The notes below the pieces were generated by a model, which saw nothing but the letters and a program-made list of their open reading frames with translations, had not been told where the DNA came from and did not search any database. Source: Yoonia ponticola (GTDB taxonomy: Bacteria > Pseudomonadota > Alphaproteobacteria > Rhodobacterales > Rhodobacteraceae). Taken from it: 64,000 bases of DNA. Positions 9,152-17,979 of the stretch are shown here, piece by piece (position 1 is the stretch's first letter; each line of letters opens with the position of its first letter). Made by a program: the position numbers and the translations under genes. The stretch lies in NCBI RefSeq assembly GCF_014199395.1, contig NZ_JACIJM010000003.1, positions 124,001-188,000 of the forward strand, written 5' to 3'.

Positions 9152-10164
9152 TGGAGAATGTTCGCTTTGCCGCTCTCGGGATGGACCACCGCCATATTTA
9201 CGGCATGTCGCAAGGCATGATCGACGTCGGCGCACAGCTTGCGGGCTGGTGGACTGACGGCGATCCGCAGCCCGTTGCGGGGTTCATAAAGCGGTTCCCC
9301 GACGCGCCGCGTGCGGACAATTTGGACGACATCTTGGATGATCCAAGCATCACGCTGGTTCTGATCGCGTGCCGTCCCGATCTTCGCGCAGATTTGGCGA
9401 TCAAAGCGATGCGCGCGGGCAAAGACGTGATGGTCGATAAACCGGGCTGCATTTCACTGGACGAAGTGCAGCGTTTGCGCGCGGCTGTGCGTGAGACAGG
9501 CCGTATCTGGTCGGTCAATTTCTCGGAACGGTTCGAAGTGCCCGCCGTGACCGTCGCCACCGACCTCGTGCGCAGCGGTGCCATCGGCGAAGTCATCCAC
9601 ACCACGGGTCTCGGCCCCCACCGCCTGAATGCACCTAGCCGCCCCGACTGGTTTTTCGACGCTGCGACCTACGGCGGCATCCTCACCGATATCGCTTCGC
9701 ATCAGATCGAACAATTCCTGCATTTCACAGGCCACGAAGACGCCGAAATCACCATGGCGACCGTCGGAAACCACGCCAACCCCGCGCACCCAAAATTCGA
9801 GGACTTCGGCACTTTGGCGCTACGGTCCGGCAACGCACAAGCCTTCATCCGTGTCGATTGGTACACGGCCGACGCGCTACCCAACTGGGGCGACGGGCGC
9901 TTGTTCATCACAGGCACCGAAGGCAGCATCGAGCTGCGCAAATACGTGGACGTCGATGGACGGCCTGGCGACAACCATTTGTTTTTAGTCAACAAAGACG
10001 CATGCAAGCACATCGATTGCGCGAATGCCGAGCTGCCGTATTTCAAAAATCTGCTGAACGATATGCGTGACCGCACCCATACCGCCTGCCCGCAAGAACG
10101 CACCTTCCGCGTATGTGAACTGGCGATTGAAGCACAGGCAATGGCGCTAGATGTAAAGCGTTGA
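9151..10164 (+). CDS. Second Gfo/Idh/MocA-family oxidoreductase
   Basis: The start codon overlaps the previous stop by one base (TGATG), giving a 337-residue protein beginning MENVRFAALGMDHRHIYGM. It has the nucleotide-binding domain with VDKPGCISLDEVQ in the EKP position (Asp-Lys-Pro) and the C-terminal alpha/beta domain with GGILTDIASHQIEQFLHF, where the conserved His sits. Two adjacent members of one family suggest oxidation and reduction at different positions of one substrate. It is the last gene of the uxaC-TRAP transcription unit. Specific activity is not recognisable. Confidence 0.85.
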   Translation: MENVRFAALGMDHRHIYGMSQGMIDVGAQLAGWWTDGDPQPVAGFIKRFPDAPRADNLDDILDDPSITLVLIACRPDLRADLAIKAMRAGKDVMVDKPGCISLDEVQRLRAAVRETGRIWSVNFSERFEVPAVTVATDLVRSGAIGEVIHTTGLGPHRLNAPSRPDWFFDAATYGGILTDIASHQIEQFLHFTGHEDAEITMATVGNHANPAHPKFEDFGTLALRSGNAQAFIRVDWYTADALPNWGDGRLFITGTEGSIELRKYVDVDGRPGDNHLFLVNKDACKHIDCANAELPYFKNLLNDMRDRTHTACPQERTFRVCELAIEAQAMALDVKR

Positions 10165-10302
10165 CGCCAAAACAGCATTACGACGCCCTTCAAGCCCTAG
10201 GAAAACCACCCCTCAGGGTCAAAATAAATTGATTTATATGAACCACCTGTTCCAGCATTTTTGCATGTAACCAAGGCATGTAATGTGATGGAGCGTGATC
10301 GT

Positions 10303-11271
10303 ATGAAAATCGGATTTGTAGGGCTTGGCAACGTTGGTGGGAAACTCGCGGGTAGCCTGTTGCGCAATGGCTATGATCTGACTGTGGTTGATCTTAATCC
10401 CGACCTCGTGGCGGGCATGGTCGCCAAAGGCGCAAAATCTGCGGAAAACCCTGCCGCATTGATGCGTGATTGCGATGCTGTGATCACCTGCCTGCCGTCT
10501 CCAGCCGCCTGCGCTGTTGTTCTCAATGACATGTTGCCCTTCGTCACAGACGGCAAAATCTGGATGGAAATGTCCACGACAGAAGCCTCCGAAGTCAAAA
10601 GGCTTGCTGATCTTGTGATCGAAAAAGGTGGTTCTGCGATTGAATGTCCTGTCTCGGGTGGTTGTCACCGCGCGGATACCGGCAATATTTCAATCTTTGC
10701 AGGCTCTGACCGCGCCACGTTTGAGCGCATGTTGCCGATGCTCACGACCTTGGGCCGTCGCGTTTTACATACCGGCGAAATCGGCACCGCATCGACCTTG
10801 AAGGTCATGACGAACTATCTGGCGACCGCAAATTTACTGACCTGTTGCGAGGCGCTGGTCACGATGAAGGCCGCTGGCATCGACATGAATACGACGTATG
10901 AAGCAATGAAAATCAGCTCGGGCACGTCATTTGTGCATGAAACGGAAAGCCAGTTGATCTTGAACGGATCTCGGGATGTGTCGTTCACGATGGATCTGGT
11001 CAAAAAGGATATCGGCCTGTTTCAAAAGATCGCAGAAGCCGCCAACATCCCGCTTGAGATCAGCCCGCTGATGGTCGCGATTTTCGACGACGGGATCGCG
11101 AAATACGGCGAACGGGAACTTTCGCCCAACATCATTCGCCGACTTGAAGATGCGACTGGATTGGACGTGACCGCCCCCGGCTTTCCTGCCGAATTGATCG
11201 ACGACGAGCCAGAAGAACAAGGCTATGAGGTCATTCCAACAGGCCTGACAAAACCCGTGCTTGCGGGCTGA
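10303..11271 (+). CDS. 3-hydroxyisobutyrate dehydrogenase-family NAD(P)-dependent oxidoreductase
   Basis: This beta-hydroxyacid dehydrogenase of 322 residues starts MKIGFVGLGNVGGKLA (dinucleotide site). It contains the substrate-site segment ECPVSGGCHRADTGNISIF and the catalytic-lysine region TLKVMTNYLATAN. GGAG lies 9 bases before the chosen ATG; start codons at 10261 (TTG) and 10288 are less well placed. The family includes tartronate semialdehyde, glyoxylate/succinic semialdehyde and hydroxyisobutyrate dehydrogenases, so a sugar-acid breakdown role fits the neighbourhood. It lies 138 bp after the oxidoreductase pair, with direct repeats of GCATGTAA at 10263 and 10276 in its leader. Confidence 0.82.
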   Translation: MKIGFVGLGNVGGKLAGSLLRNGYDLTVVDLNPDLVAGMVAKGAKSAENPAALMRDCDAVITCLPSPAACAVVLNDMLPFVTDGKIWMEMSTTEASEVKRLADLVIEKGGSAIECPVSGGCHRADTGNISIFAGSDRATFERMLPMLTTLGRRVLHTGEIGTASTLKVMTNYLATANLLTCCEALVTMKAAGIDMNTTYEAMKISSGTSFVHETESQLILNGSRDVSFTMDLVKKDIGLFQKIAEAANIPLEISPLMVAIFDDGIAKYGERELSPNIIRRLEDATGLDVTAPGFPAELIDDEPEEQGYEVIPTGLTKPVLAG

Positions 11272-11307
11272 CCCGATCTCAGCCCGACGCATTTCCCGCA
11301 CCGTGCC

Positions 11308-12516
11308 CTATGGCGTCACCGGATATTGCGCCATTTCGAGATGCAACGCGTCGTCGGTATAGGGCATTTGCGCGATTGCGTCGTCGTCCAATTCCAGTCC
11401 TAATCCGGGGGCTGTTGGTGGGATGATGTACCCTTGGTCCCATGTGATTTCGCCCTTCACAGCGTTCATGTAGGGGCCTTCAAATGTGCCGATACTTTCG
11501 AGGATCAAAAAGTTCGGGCTGCATGTGGCGATCTGAATATTGGCTGCTGCCACGACAGGCCCGCAGTAAAGATGCGGTGCGATTTGCGCGGATCGCGTTT
11601 CGGCCATCGACGCGATTTTCTTGGCTTCAAGTAGCCCGCCAACCCGCCCGAGATTGATCTGCAGGATCGAGGCCGCGCTGACCTCTAACATCCGCGCAAA
11701 TTCGTGCTTGGTGCAAAGCCGCTCGCCTGCCGCGATAGGGATCGAGGTGAAATGTGCAACTTGCGCCATATCAGACGGGTTTTCTGGCGGGATAGGTTCT
11801 TCGAACCACAACGGGTCAAATTCTTCGAGGGCACGCGCCAGCCGCTTTGCCCCAGAGACCGTGAATTGGCCGTGTGTGCCGAATAAAAGATCAGCACGGT
11901 CCCCGACAGCGGCGCGGATATCTTTGCAGAATGCGACGCTGCGGGTGATATCCTCAAGGCGCGGTTGGCGGCCATCGTAGATCGAAAACGGCCCTGCCGG
12001 ATCGAATTTCACGGCTGTGAACCCTTGTTCCACCATACCTGCCGCCACCTCTGCGGCGATTGTGGAATCGTTATAGGCGTTGGGGGTATTGGGGTCAGGA
12101 TAGACGTCGCCGGACGGTGGGTAGACGTAGGAATAGCTGCGCAAGCGGTCATGCACACGCCCGCCGAGCAATTCGTAAACAGGTAGGTCAGCGGCCTTGC
12201 CGATGATATCCCAGCACGCCATTTCAAGCCCGCTAAAGACGCCCATCACGCTGACATCGGGCCGCTGGGTGAATCCCGCACCGTAGGATTTGCGGAACAG
12301 GGATTCGATGTGATGCGGATCGGCCCCGTCAAAATGACGACCAAACATGTCGCGTGCCATGGCGCAGCAAACTTGGGGGCCAAAGGTCGCGTTGTAGATT
12401 TCGCCAACCCCAGTGATCCCGCAGGCCGTGGTCACGCGCACAAAGATGAAATACCGCCCGCCATGGCGCGGTGGTGGGTTGCCGACCACAAAGGTTTCTA
12501 ATTTCTCCAGGTTCAT
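11308..12516 (-). CDS. Mandelate racemase/muconate lactonizing-type sugar-acid dehydratase
   Basis: This is a 402-residue enolase-superfamily protein with an N-terminal capping domain (PPPRHGGRYFIFVRV) and a barrel carrying FEEP and GERL metal-ligand motifs. The GTHGQF segment corresponds to the DxHGR region of galactonate dehydratase, with the histidine kept and the Asp position apparently Gly. The catalytic-end motif is APHLYCGPV. Such enzymes dehydrate aldonic or aldaric acids. The ATG overlaps the GMC gene stop by 4 bp (GAGGA upstream), so oxidation followed by dehydration of one substrate is plausible. Exact substrate unknown. Confidence 0.82.
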   Translation of the reverse strand: MNLEKLETFVVGNPPPRHGGRYFIFVRVTTACGITGVGEIYNATFGPQVCCAMARDMFGRHFDGADPHHIESLFRKSYGAGFTQRPDVSVMGVFSGLEMACWDIIGKAADLPVYELLGGRVHDRLRSYSYVYPPSGDVYPDPNTPNAYNDSTIAAEVAAGMVEQGFTAVKFDPAGPFSIYDGRQPRLEDITRSVAFCKDIRAAVGDRADLLFGTHGQFTVSGAKRLARALEEFDPLWFEEPIPPENPSDMAQVAHFTSIPIAAGERLCTKHEFARMLEVSAASILQINLGRVGGLLEAKKIASMAETRSAQIAPHLYCGPVVAAANIQIATCSPNFLILESIGTFEGPYMNAVKGEITWDQGYIIPPTAPGLGLELDDDAIAQMPYTDDALHLEMAQYPVTP

Positions 12517-14132
12517 CGCGCGTCCTCTAATATCAGATCAGCAGCACGCATCGCCAACATCATCGTGGGCGCGTTCGTGTTGCCTGAGGTAATGTTCGGG
12601 AAGGCAGACGCATCTGCAACCCGTAACCCAGAAACCCCATGCACACGCAACTTTGCGTCTAACACGGAGTCGTGTTTGCTATGCCCCATCCGACAAGTGC
12701 AGCACGGATGATAAACGGTCGAGGCCCTTTGCCGAAAATCGTCGAGCAAGGCCGCATCATCCATGACCCGCAAGTCCGGTGCTTTTGCCGCTGCCGTCAC
12801 TGCTTGCAAACTGGCAGTTTGGGCAAAGCGTTGCAGCGTCCTGCCAGCCCGCACGGCCGCTACGCGGTCCTCAGCTGTTGATAACGATTGCGGCGTAATA
12901 CAGGGCGCATCTTGGGGCATGGTCGAGGTGATCTCTATTGATCCTGTGCTGTTCGGGCGACACGGTTGGGCGGAAATTTGATAACCTGCAGTATGGTCCA
13001 CCACTGCGGCACCGGTTTTGGAAATCGTATAGGACACAGGGTTAAAATAAAGCTGCAGGTCTGGCACGTTGCCACGTGGATCAGACCGGACAAAACCCCC
13101 AACTTGATTCACAGGAACGGCAAGCGGGCCAGTGCGGGTCAACAGGTAACGCAAGCCCGCCAGCAAACGCCCAGCCCTGCGGCCAAATATAGTGTTCAAT
13201 GTCGCCTGATTGGCAAGGAATTGATAGGACACCGCGAGGTGGTCTTGCAGGCCCTGCCCGACCTGCGGCAGGTCTTGCTGCACAGATATGCCGTGACTGC
13301 GCAAAAGGTCGGCGGGGCCAAAGCCGGACAGTTGCAGTAACTTTGGCGAGTTGACAGCTCCCGCGCAGAGGATCACTTCCCTTCGCGCTGTTGCCTGTCG
13401 CTGTTGACCGCCGCGATGGAACAAAACGCCAGTGACGGTGCCGTCCTCGCATGTCACGCGGTCGACGTCGGCATTGCACATGACATGCAGGTTTGCCCGA
13501 CGCTGGGCTGGTCGCAGAAAGGCGTCGGCAGACGACCACCGTAACCCGTTGCGCACGGTACTGCGGTAGTAGCTGATCCCGCCTTCAACATCGTTGTTCA
13601 TATCGGGAATAACGGGATGACCAGCATCACGCGCAGCATCGAGAAAATGCTTTGAGAACGGGGACATCTGGTCTGATAAATCCGACACGACGACGGGGCC
13701 ATCGCCCCGCATCTGTAGACCTTGCGGGGTGCAATCCGCATGGCTCTCGCATCGGTCATAAACGGCACGCACAGCATCCCAATCCCAACCCTGCGCACCT
13801 GCACTGGCCCAATCATTAAAGTCATGCGGCAACCCGCGCACATAGGCCATCGCGTTGATCGAACTGGACCCACCAACGACCCTGCCTCTGGGCCAGGACA
13901 TCACACGCGCGTTCAACCCCGGATCAGGTGCCGTGTGATATCCCCAATTCAGCAGGGGATTTGTGACGTTGATCGCGTAGCCAAGCGGTACTTTGACCCA
14001 GAACCGTGCATCGCTGCCACCACTTTCCAACACAAGAACCGTGTACTTTCCGCTCTCGCTGAGACGGTTGGCAAGAACACAGCCTGCGGACCCTGCCCCG
14101 ACAATCACGTAATCAAATTCCAAGACTTGCAT
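12513..14132 (-). CDS. GMC-family FAD-dependent oxidoreductase
   Basis: This is a 539-residue choline-dehydrogenase-like flavoprotein. FAD binding is shown by DYVIVGAGSAGCVLANRLSE near the N-terminus and GRVVGGSSSINAM around residue 85. The C-terminal active-site block reads HPCCTCRMG, followed by ITSGNTNAPTMM; the histidine is kept, but the usual V-G after HP is replaced by two cysteines. I start at the ATG at 14132 because about 73 upstream in-frame residues lack family features. It is first in an operon with the dehydratase and probably oxidises an alcohol or sugar. Confidence 0.86.
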   Translation of the reverse strand: MQVLEFDYVIVGAGSAGCVLANRLSESGKYTVLVLESGGSDARFWVKVPLGYAINVTNPLLNWGYHTAPDPGLNARVMSWPRGRVVGGSSSINAMAYVRGLPHDFNDWASAGAQGWDWDAVRAVYDRCESHADCTPQGLQMRGDGPVVVSDLSDQMSPFSKHFLDAARDAGHPVIPDMNNDVEGGISYYRSTVRNGLRWSSADAFLRPAQRRANLHVMCNADVDRVTCEDGTVTGVLFHRGGQQRQATARREVILCAGAVNSPKLLQLSGFGPADLLRSHGISVQQDLPQVGQGLQDHLAVSYQFLANQATLNTIFGRRAGRLLAGLRYLLTRTGPLAVPVNQVGGFVRSDPRGNVPDLQLYFNPVSYTISKTGAAVVDHTAGYQISAQPCRPNSTGSIEITSTMPQDAPCITPQSLSTAEDRVAAVRAGRTLQRFAQTASLQAVTAAAKAPDLRVMDDAALLDDFRQRASTVYHPCCTCRMGHSKHDSVLDAKLRVHGVSGLRVADASAFPNITSGNTNAPTMMLAMRAADLILEDAR

Positions 14133-14162
14133 CACACTGGCCCGTGTTCGTTTGGCTCTCAA

Positions 14163-14248
14163 CTTGGCGCGCCAAGCGGGTGCATTACAAACAACAATAA
14201 CTGCCCCTAAGGGGTGCAAATAATTACCCATCACCGATTGATAGGTAA
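14163..14248. promoter_or_regulatory. Dyad-rich divergent control region (GMC gene / LysR gene)
   Basis: Three inverted repeats lie between the divergent genes. They are a perfect 14-bp palindrome CTTGGCGCGCCAAG (14163-14176), CCCCTAAGGGG (14204-14214), and TTACC with GGTAA (14224-14228 and 14244-14248). Any of them could serve the LysR regulator, which normally binds dyads in the shared promoter; the assignment is inference. Confidence 0.45.
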
Positions 14249-14312
14249 AAGAAATGCGGGCATCATTGACGTTGAAAACCAAAGGACGCACACCATTCGA
14301 CCTCTTCCGCAT

Positions 14313-15170
14313 ATGAATTGGCTGCGCACCTTCGAGGCTGCAGCACGTCATAGTTCGTTCGCAGCAGCGGCGGATGAACTTAACCTCACGTCCGCCGCCG
14401 TGAGCCAGCAGATCAAATTGCTCGAAGAAACGTTGGAAGTTAAGCTATTCAAACGGCTGCCCAAAGGGGTCGAACTGACTGATATCGGACAAGCCTACGC
14501 CCAGCCTGTGCGCACGTCATTCCTTGATCTGCAAACCGCAACAAACGGTTTATTCGCGTCAAAACAGAAAACGACATTACGCATTCGCGCCTCGATTTCG
14601 TTTGGCGTGCTGGTTCTTGCACCGCGTCTTAACGAATTTCGCGCGTTGCACCCTGAAATCGAGATTATCCTGTCAACGACAATCTGGTCAGATCGCATGA
14701 GCGACACCACGATTGACGTCGATATCCGGTACGGCACCGGCGACTGGGCCGAGCAGGATATTTGGCCGCTGCCCCAAGGCGACGCAACGCTTGTTTGCAA
14801 CCCAAAGGACGCGGCACTGTTGCAACGTGACCCGTCACGTTTGAAAGACGCGGATATTGTACCGATCATTGGTTCTGAAAATGATTGGCCTGCGATGTTT
14901 CAAAAGCTGGGATTGGACGGTCAGCCACCGCACCCTTGGATGCTGGTCGATTCATCGCTGTTGGCACTGGAAACCATCGCGCGCGGCCGCGGCATCGCGA
15001 TCGTGAACCAGATGTTTTCAATGGCGCATATCGAACGCGGCAATCTGGTCGAACCCTTGAGACAGGCTCTCAAACCCCAGAACAATTTCTATACCGTCGC
15101 TCAGCCAAACCCGAAAAAGCGGCAACAAATCACGCTTTTCCATGATTGGCTTAAGACGATCACCGGATAG
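14313..15170 (+). CDS. LysR-family transcriptional regulator (GcvA-like)
   Basis: The N-terminal HTH reads WLRTFEAAARHSSFAAAADE with LTSAAVSQQIKLLEE, followed by a periplasmic-binding-fold effector domain to residue 285. The ATG at 14313 has no clear ribosome site. Relatives of the GcvA group start about six residues earlier (RPLPHMNWL here), where an in-frame ATT at 14295 follows AAAGGA with a 9-base gap, so an unusual ATT start is possible. It is divergent from the GMC/dehydratase operon and most likely controls it in response to a substrate or product. Confidence 0.85.
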   Translation: MNWLRTFEAAARHSSFAAAADELNLTSAAVSQQIKLLEETLEVKLFKRLPKGVELTDIGQAYAQPVRTSFLDLQTATNGLFASKQKTTLRIRASISFGVLVLAPRLNEFRALHPEIEIILSTTIWSDRMSDTTIDVDIRYGTGDWAEQDIWPLPQGDATLVCNPKDAALLQRDPSRLKDADIVPIIGSENDWPAMFQKLGLDGQPPHPWMLVDSSLLALETIARGRGIAIVNQMFSMAHIERGNLVEPLRQALKPQNNFYTVAQPNPKKRQQITLFHDWLKTITG

Positions 15171-15190
15171 GTGCCGCGCATATGGCTCGA

Positions 15191-15664
15191 TTACGTGATC
15201 CCACCACCATCGCTGGATTGATCAAGCGTTTTCGCTGGCGGTTCCCCACCCAGCCCGTCGCGCAGTTGCTGCGTCAGGTCGGTCAGCAGCGCAGCATTTT
15301 CCGCGCCTAACCTATCTTCGATCAAGCGATCAATATCGCGCCACGCGGTGTGGATATCCGACAATAACCCCTGCCCGCGTGCGCTTAATCTCAGGATGTT
15401 GCTGCGCGTTTCGTTTGGATCGACCTCGCGCGAAATCAGGCCCGCGTCGATCAAGCGCGTCGTCATCGTGCTCATGCTGGCGGGTTTGATGTTGAACGCC
15501 CGCGCCAAATCCGCCTGCGATGCAGTACCCGCCCGCCCCAGTGCATCCAGCATACGCGCCTGACGCGGTGGAATCCCCACGTCAGCAAGACGTTGGCGTA
15601 ACCGGTCTTCGATCAAGGCCGCCGAATGGAGCAGGAAATGCATGTTGAAATCGCGTGTTGTCAT
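15191..15664 (-). CDS. MarR-family transcriptional regulator
   Basis: This 157-residue winged-helix protein matches the MarR fold. Helices with GIPPRQARMLDALGRAG precede the recognition region SQADLARAFNIKPASMSTMT, then the wing GLISREVDPNETRSNILRLS, then a C-terminal dimerisation helix. It faces a DUF1499 gene across 84 bp that hold a clear dyad 7 bp before its own start, suggesting autoregulation. The effector is unknown; MarR proteins usually respond to small phenolics, oxidants or toxins. Confidence 0.88.
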   Translation of the reverse strand: MTTRDFNMHFLLHSAALIEDRLRQRLADVGIPPRQARMLDALGRAGTASQADLARAFNIKPASMSTMTTRLIDAGLISREVDPNETRSNILRLSARGQGLLSDIHTAWRDIDRLIEDRLGAENAALLTDLTQQLRDGLGGEPPAKTLDQSSDGGGIT

Positions 15665-15670
15665 GGCGAT

Positions 15671-15686
15671 AGTTAGTATGCTAACT
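15671..15686. promoter_or_regulatory. Putative MarR operator
   Basis: AGTTAGTATGCTAACT has two perfect 6-bp arms around TATG, spanning 16 bp just upstream of the MarR start codon and 62 bp before the divergent DUF1499 gene. Size and position fit a MarR-dimer site that would repress both genes. Confidence 0.62.
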
Positions 15687-15748
15687 CAAACCTCAAGTCA
15701 ATCGACGACAACAGCGATGGCACGCAGTTCAACAATCAAGAGAATGAC

Positions 15749-16522
15749 ATGACACACACACAGGGCAATGGCCCGCAGCAAAAAAGCACGTCGATTTTCG
15801 CTCATGTTGGCAAGCTGGCGCTAGTCGTCGCGATCTTAGCGGTCGCGGCCAACCTCTTGATCCTGTTCGGTGCAAAGCTCGGTCTGTGGGCCCCGATTAA
15901 AGGCTTCGGCTATTATCGCACCTACTTTAACCTGATCGCATTCATCGCTGTCGGCGTGGGCCTTGCGGGCTTGGTACTCCATCTTATTCGAAAAGAGCGC
16001 AGCGGCACCGTCTTCTCCGTGATCGCGAGCCTGTTGGGGGCCATAATGCTTGCGCCGCTGGTCTGGGCCACGCTCGACCCGCCCGTGCGTGCGCCCCCAA
16101 TTCATGACATCACGACTGACACAGAAAACCCGCCGGAATTCCTTGTGCTGGATGACACCCGCGCCGGAGCGTCGAACACGCTCGTGTACAGCGGCGATGA
16201 AACCGCAGCCATGCAACAGGCCGCATACCCATTGATTGCCCCAATCATATCGGACCTGACGGCTGCGGACGCATTCACCCGCGCCCTCAGCATTGCTGAA
16301 AACATGGGTTGGAATGTCGTCTCATCCACGCCCGACGCCCTGAGGTTCGAAGCAACCGCGCGCACCAAAATCTTTCATTTTGCAGATGACGTTGTGGTCG
16401 TTGTCACGCCGCTTTCTGATGGTAGCCGCATTGACATGCGCAGTGTGTCGCGTGTCGGACGCAGTGATCAAGGCGTCAACGCCAAACGTATCCTCGCCTT
16501 TGCAGATGCATTCAACCAATAA
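15749..16522 (+). CDS. DUF1499 membrane protein
   Basis: This is a 257-residue protein with about three N-terminal membrane segments (VGKLALVVAILAVAANLLIL, a second near residue 50, a third near 85). A DUF1499 domain follows at about residues 110-257, including DGSRIDMRSVSRVGRSDQG. DUF1499 proteins have no firmly established function. AGAGAATGAC lies before the ATG. The shared intergenic region with a MarR repressor suggests stress-responsive expression. Confidence 0.82.
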   Translation: MTHTQGNGPQQKSTSIFAHVGKLALVVAILAVAANLLILFGAKLGLWAPIKGFGYYRTYFNLIAFIAVGVGLAGLVLHLIRKERSGTVFSVIASLLGAIMLAPLVWATLDPPVRAPPIHDITTDTENPPEFLVLDDTRAGASNTLVYSGDETAAMQQAAYPLIAPIISDLTAADAFTRALSIAENMGWNVVSSTPDALRFEATARTKIFHFADDVVVVVTPLSDGSRIDMRSVSRVGRSDQGVNAKRILAFADAFNQ

Positions 16523-16646
16523 TCACTGGCTCGCAACGCGCCGCTTTTCCTGCTCGCAGTTAGATTAAGAATACGTCACAAGCCACTGACAGATAACAAC
16601 TATACCAAACGTCGCACCCTCAAGCGTGTCAGACAGGACAGAAACG

Positions 16647-17879
16647 ATGAATGTCGAACAACCCGTTCTTGGCCGTAAAGGCACGCTATTTCTACTGATC
16701 GTACTCGGAGCATTTCCGCCCCTGACGATGGACCTGTACCTGCCCGCGCTGCCTCAAATGACCGAGACGTTTTCGACCAGCCACAGCCGGATCAACTTAA
16801 CGCTTGGCGCTTACATGATCGCCTTTGCCGTTGGGATGCTGTTCTGGGGACCGCTCAGCGAACGGACTGGCCGCAAGCCCGTGTTATTCGCCGCTTTGGC
16901 TCTTTATATCGTCGCGAGCCTGTTGTGCGCGGCGTCGTTCGACGTCGAAGCACTGATCGCTGCCCGCATCATCCAAGGCTTTGCCGGTGGCGGCGTCACC
17001 GTTATCGGAACTTCGATTGTTAAAGATCTCTTTGACGGACGAGAGCGTGAACGTGTCATGGCAACCGTCATGTCCTTGGTGCTTATCGCGCCGATGGCTG
17101 CACCGATCTTGGGGGCGTTCCTACTCAAAGTTGCGTCTTGGCACATGATGTTTGTGTTCTTGGCCATTTTTGGCAGCTGCGTTTTGCTGTTTGTCACGCA
17201 GTACCGCGAGACCCTTGCCGAGAAATCAACAGGTCACTTCCTAAGATCATGGAACCGCCTCGGCGTCGTATTGGTGAACCCAAGGTTCGCATATCTGCTC
17301 GTTATCTTTTCGCTCGCCCCTATGTCGCTGATGGCGTTCATCGGCATCTCGTCTTACGTCTATGTCGACGGGTTCGGCATGTCAGAGCAGACGTTCAGCT
17401 TTATCTTTGCGTTCAACGCAGGTTGCGCGATGATCGGACCAACACTTTACTTACGACTAACGCGCGTATTTTCCGTGCAGAACGTCATTCTGGCCTGCTT
17501 CGCGATCATCTTGCTTGGCGGAGTCGCAATGCTGCTCTGGGGTGGCCTGTCGCCGATCATCTTCGCGGCCATCGCTGCATTCATGACAATCGCTGTGATC
17601 GTCGTTCGCGTCCCCGGGGCGAATTTGCTGCTCGACCAACAACAACGCGACACCGGATCGGCGGCAGCACTGATCCAGTTCAGCGTCACGCTCATGGGTG
17701 CCGCCGGCATCCAGATCGTGACGCTCAACGCGCAGAACCTCGTTCATAACTACGGGGTCTTGTTGGTTTCAGTCGGTACGGGCTGCACGGTGCTGTGGCT
17801 GTTGGTCAAAAACAGGCCTTTCGTCGCGGACAAAGTCTCGCAGCCGTTTAAAACGGAAGCTGTGTTAGAACGCGCCTAA
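16647..17879 (+). CDS. Bcr/CflA-type MFS efflux transporter
   Basis: This is a 12-helix major facilitator protein of about 410 residues. It has the drug:H+ antiporter motif A (GPLSERTGRKPVLF) after the second helix and QGFAGGGVTVIGTSIVKD in helix 5, as in the Bcr/CflA subfamily. I prefer the ATG at 16647, which has AGGA 8 bases upstream, over a GTG at 16626. It probably exports drugs or metabolites across the inner membrane. Substrate is not predictable, and it does not appear to share an operon with its neighbours. Confidence 0.88.
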   Translation: MNVEQPVLGRKGTLFLLIVLGAFPPLTMDLYLPALPQMTETFSTSHSRINLTLGAYMIAFAVGMLFWGPLSERTGRKPVLFAALALYIVASLLCAASFDVEALIAARIIQGFAGGGVTVIGTSIVKDLFDGRERERVMATVMSLVLIAPMAAPILGAFLLKVASWHMMFVFLAIFGSCVLLFVTQYRETLAEKSTGHFLRSWNRLGVVLVNPRFAYLLVIFSLAPMSLMAFIGISSYVYVDGFGMSEQTFSFIFAFNAGCAMIGPTLYLRLTRVFSVQNVILACFAIILLGGVAMLLWGGLSPIIFAAIAAFMTIAVIVVRVPGANLLLDQQQRDTGSAAALIQFSVTLMGAAGIQIVTLNAQNLVHNYGVLLVSVGTGCTVLWLLVKNRPFVADKVSQPFKTEAVLERA

Positions 17880-17979
17880 TTTCCGCACAAAATGAAGTGG
17901 TTGCGTTGGGCGCGTTGATGCACCAGTTTGCGGGACTGTCCGCAATTAAGAAAGTCTACGTATCTATGGCTGGTCGAGC

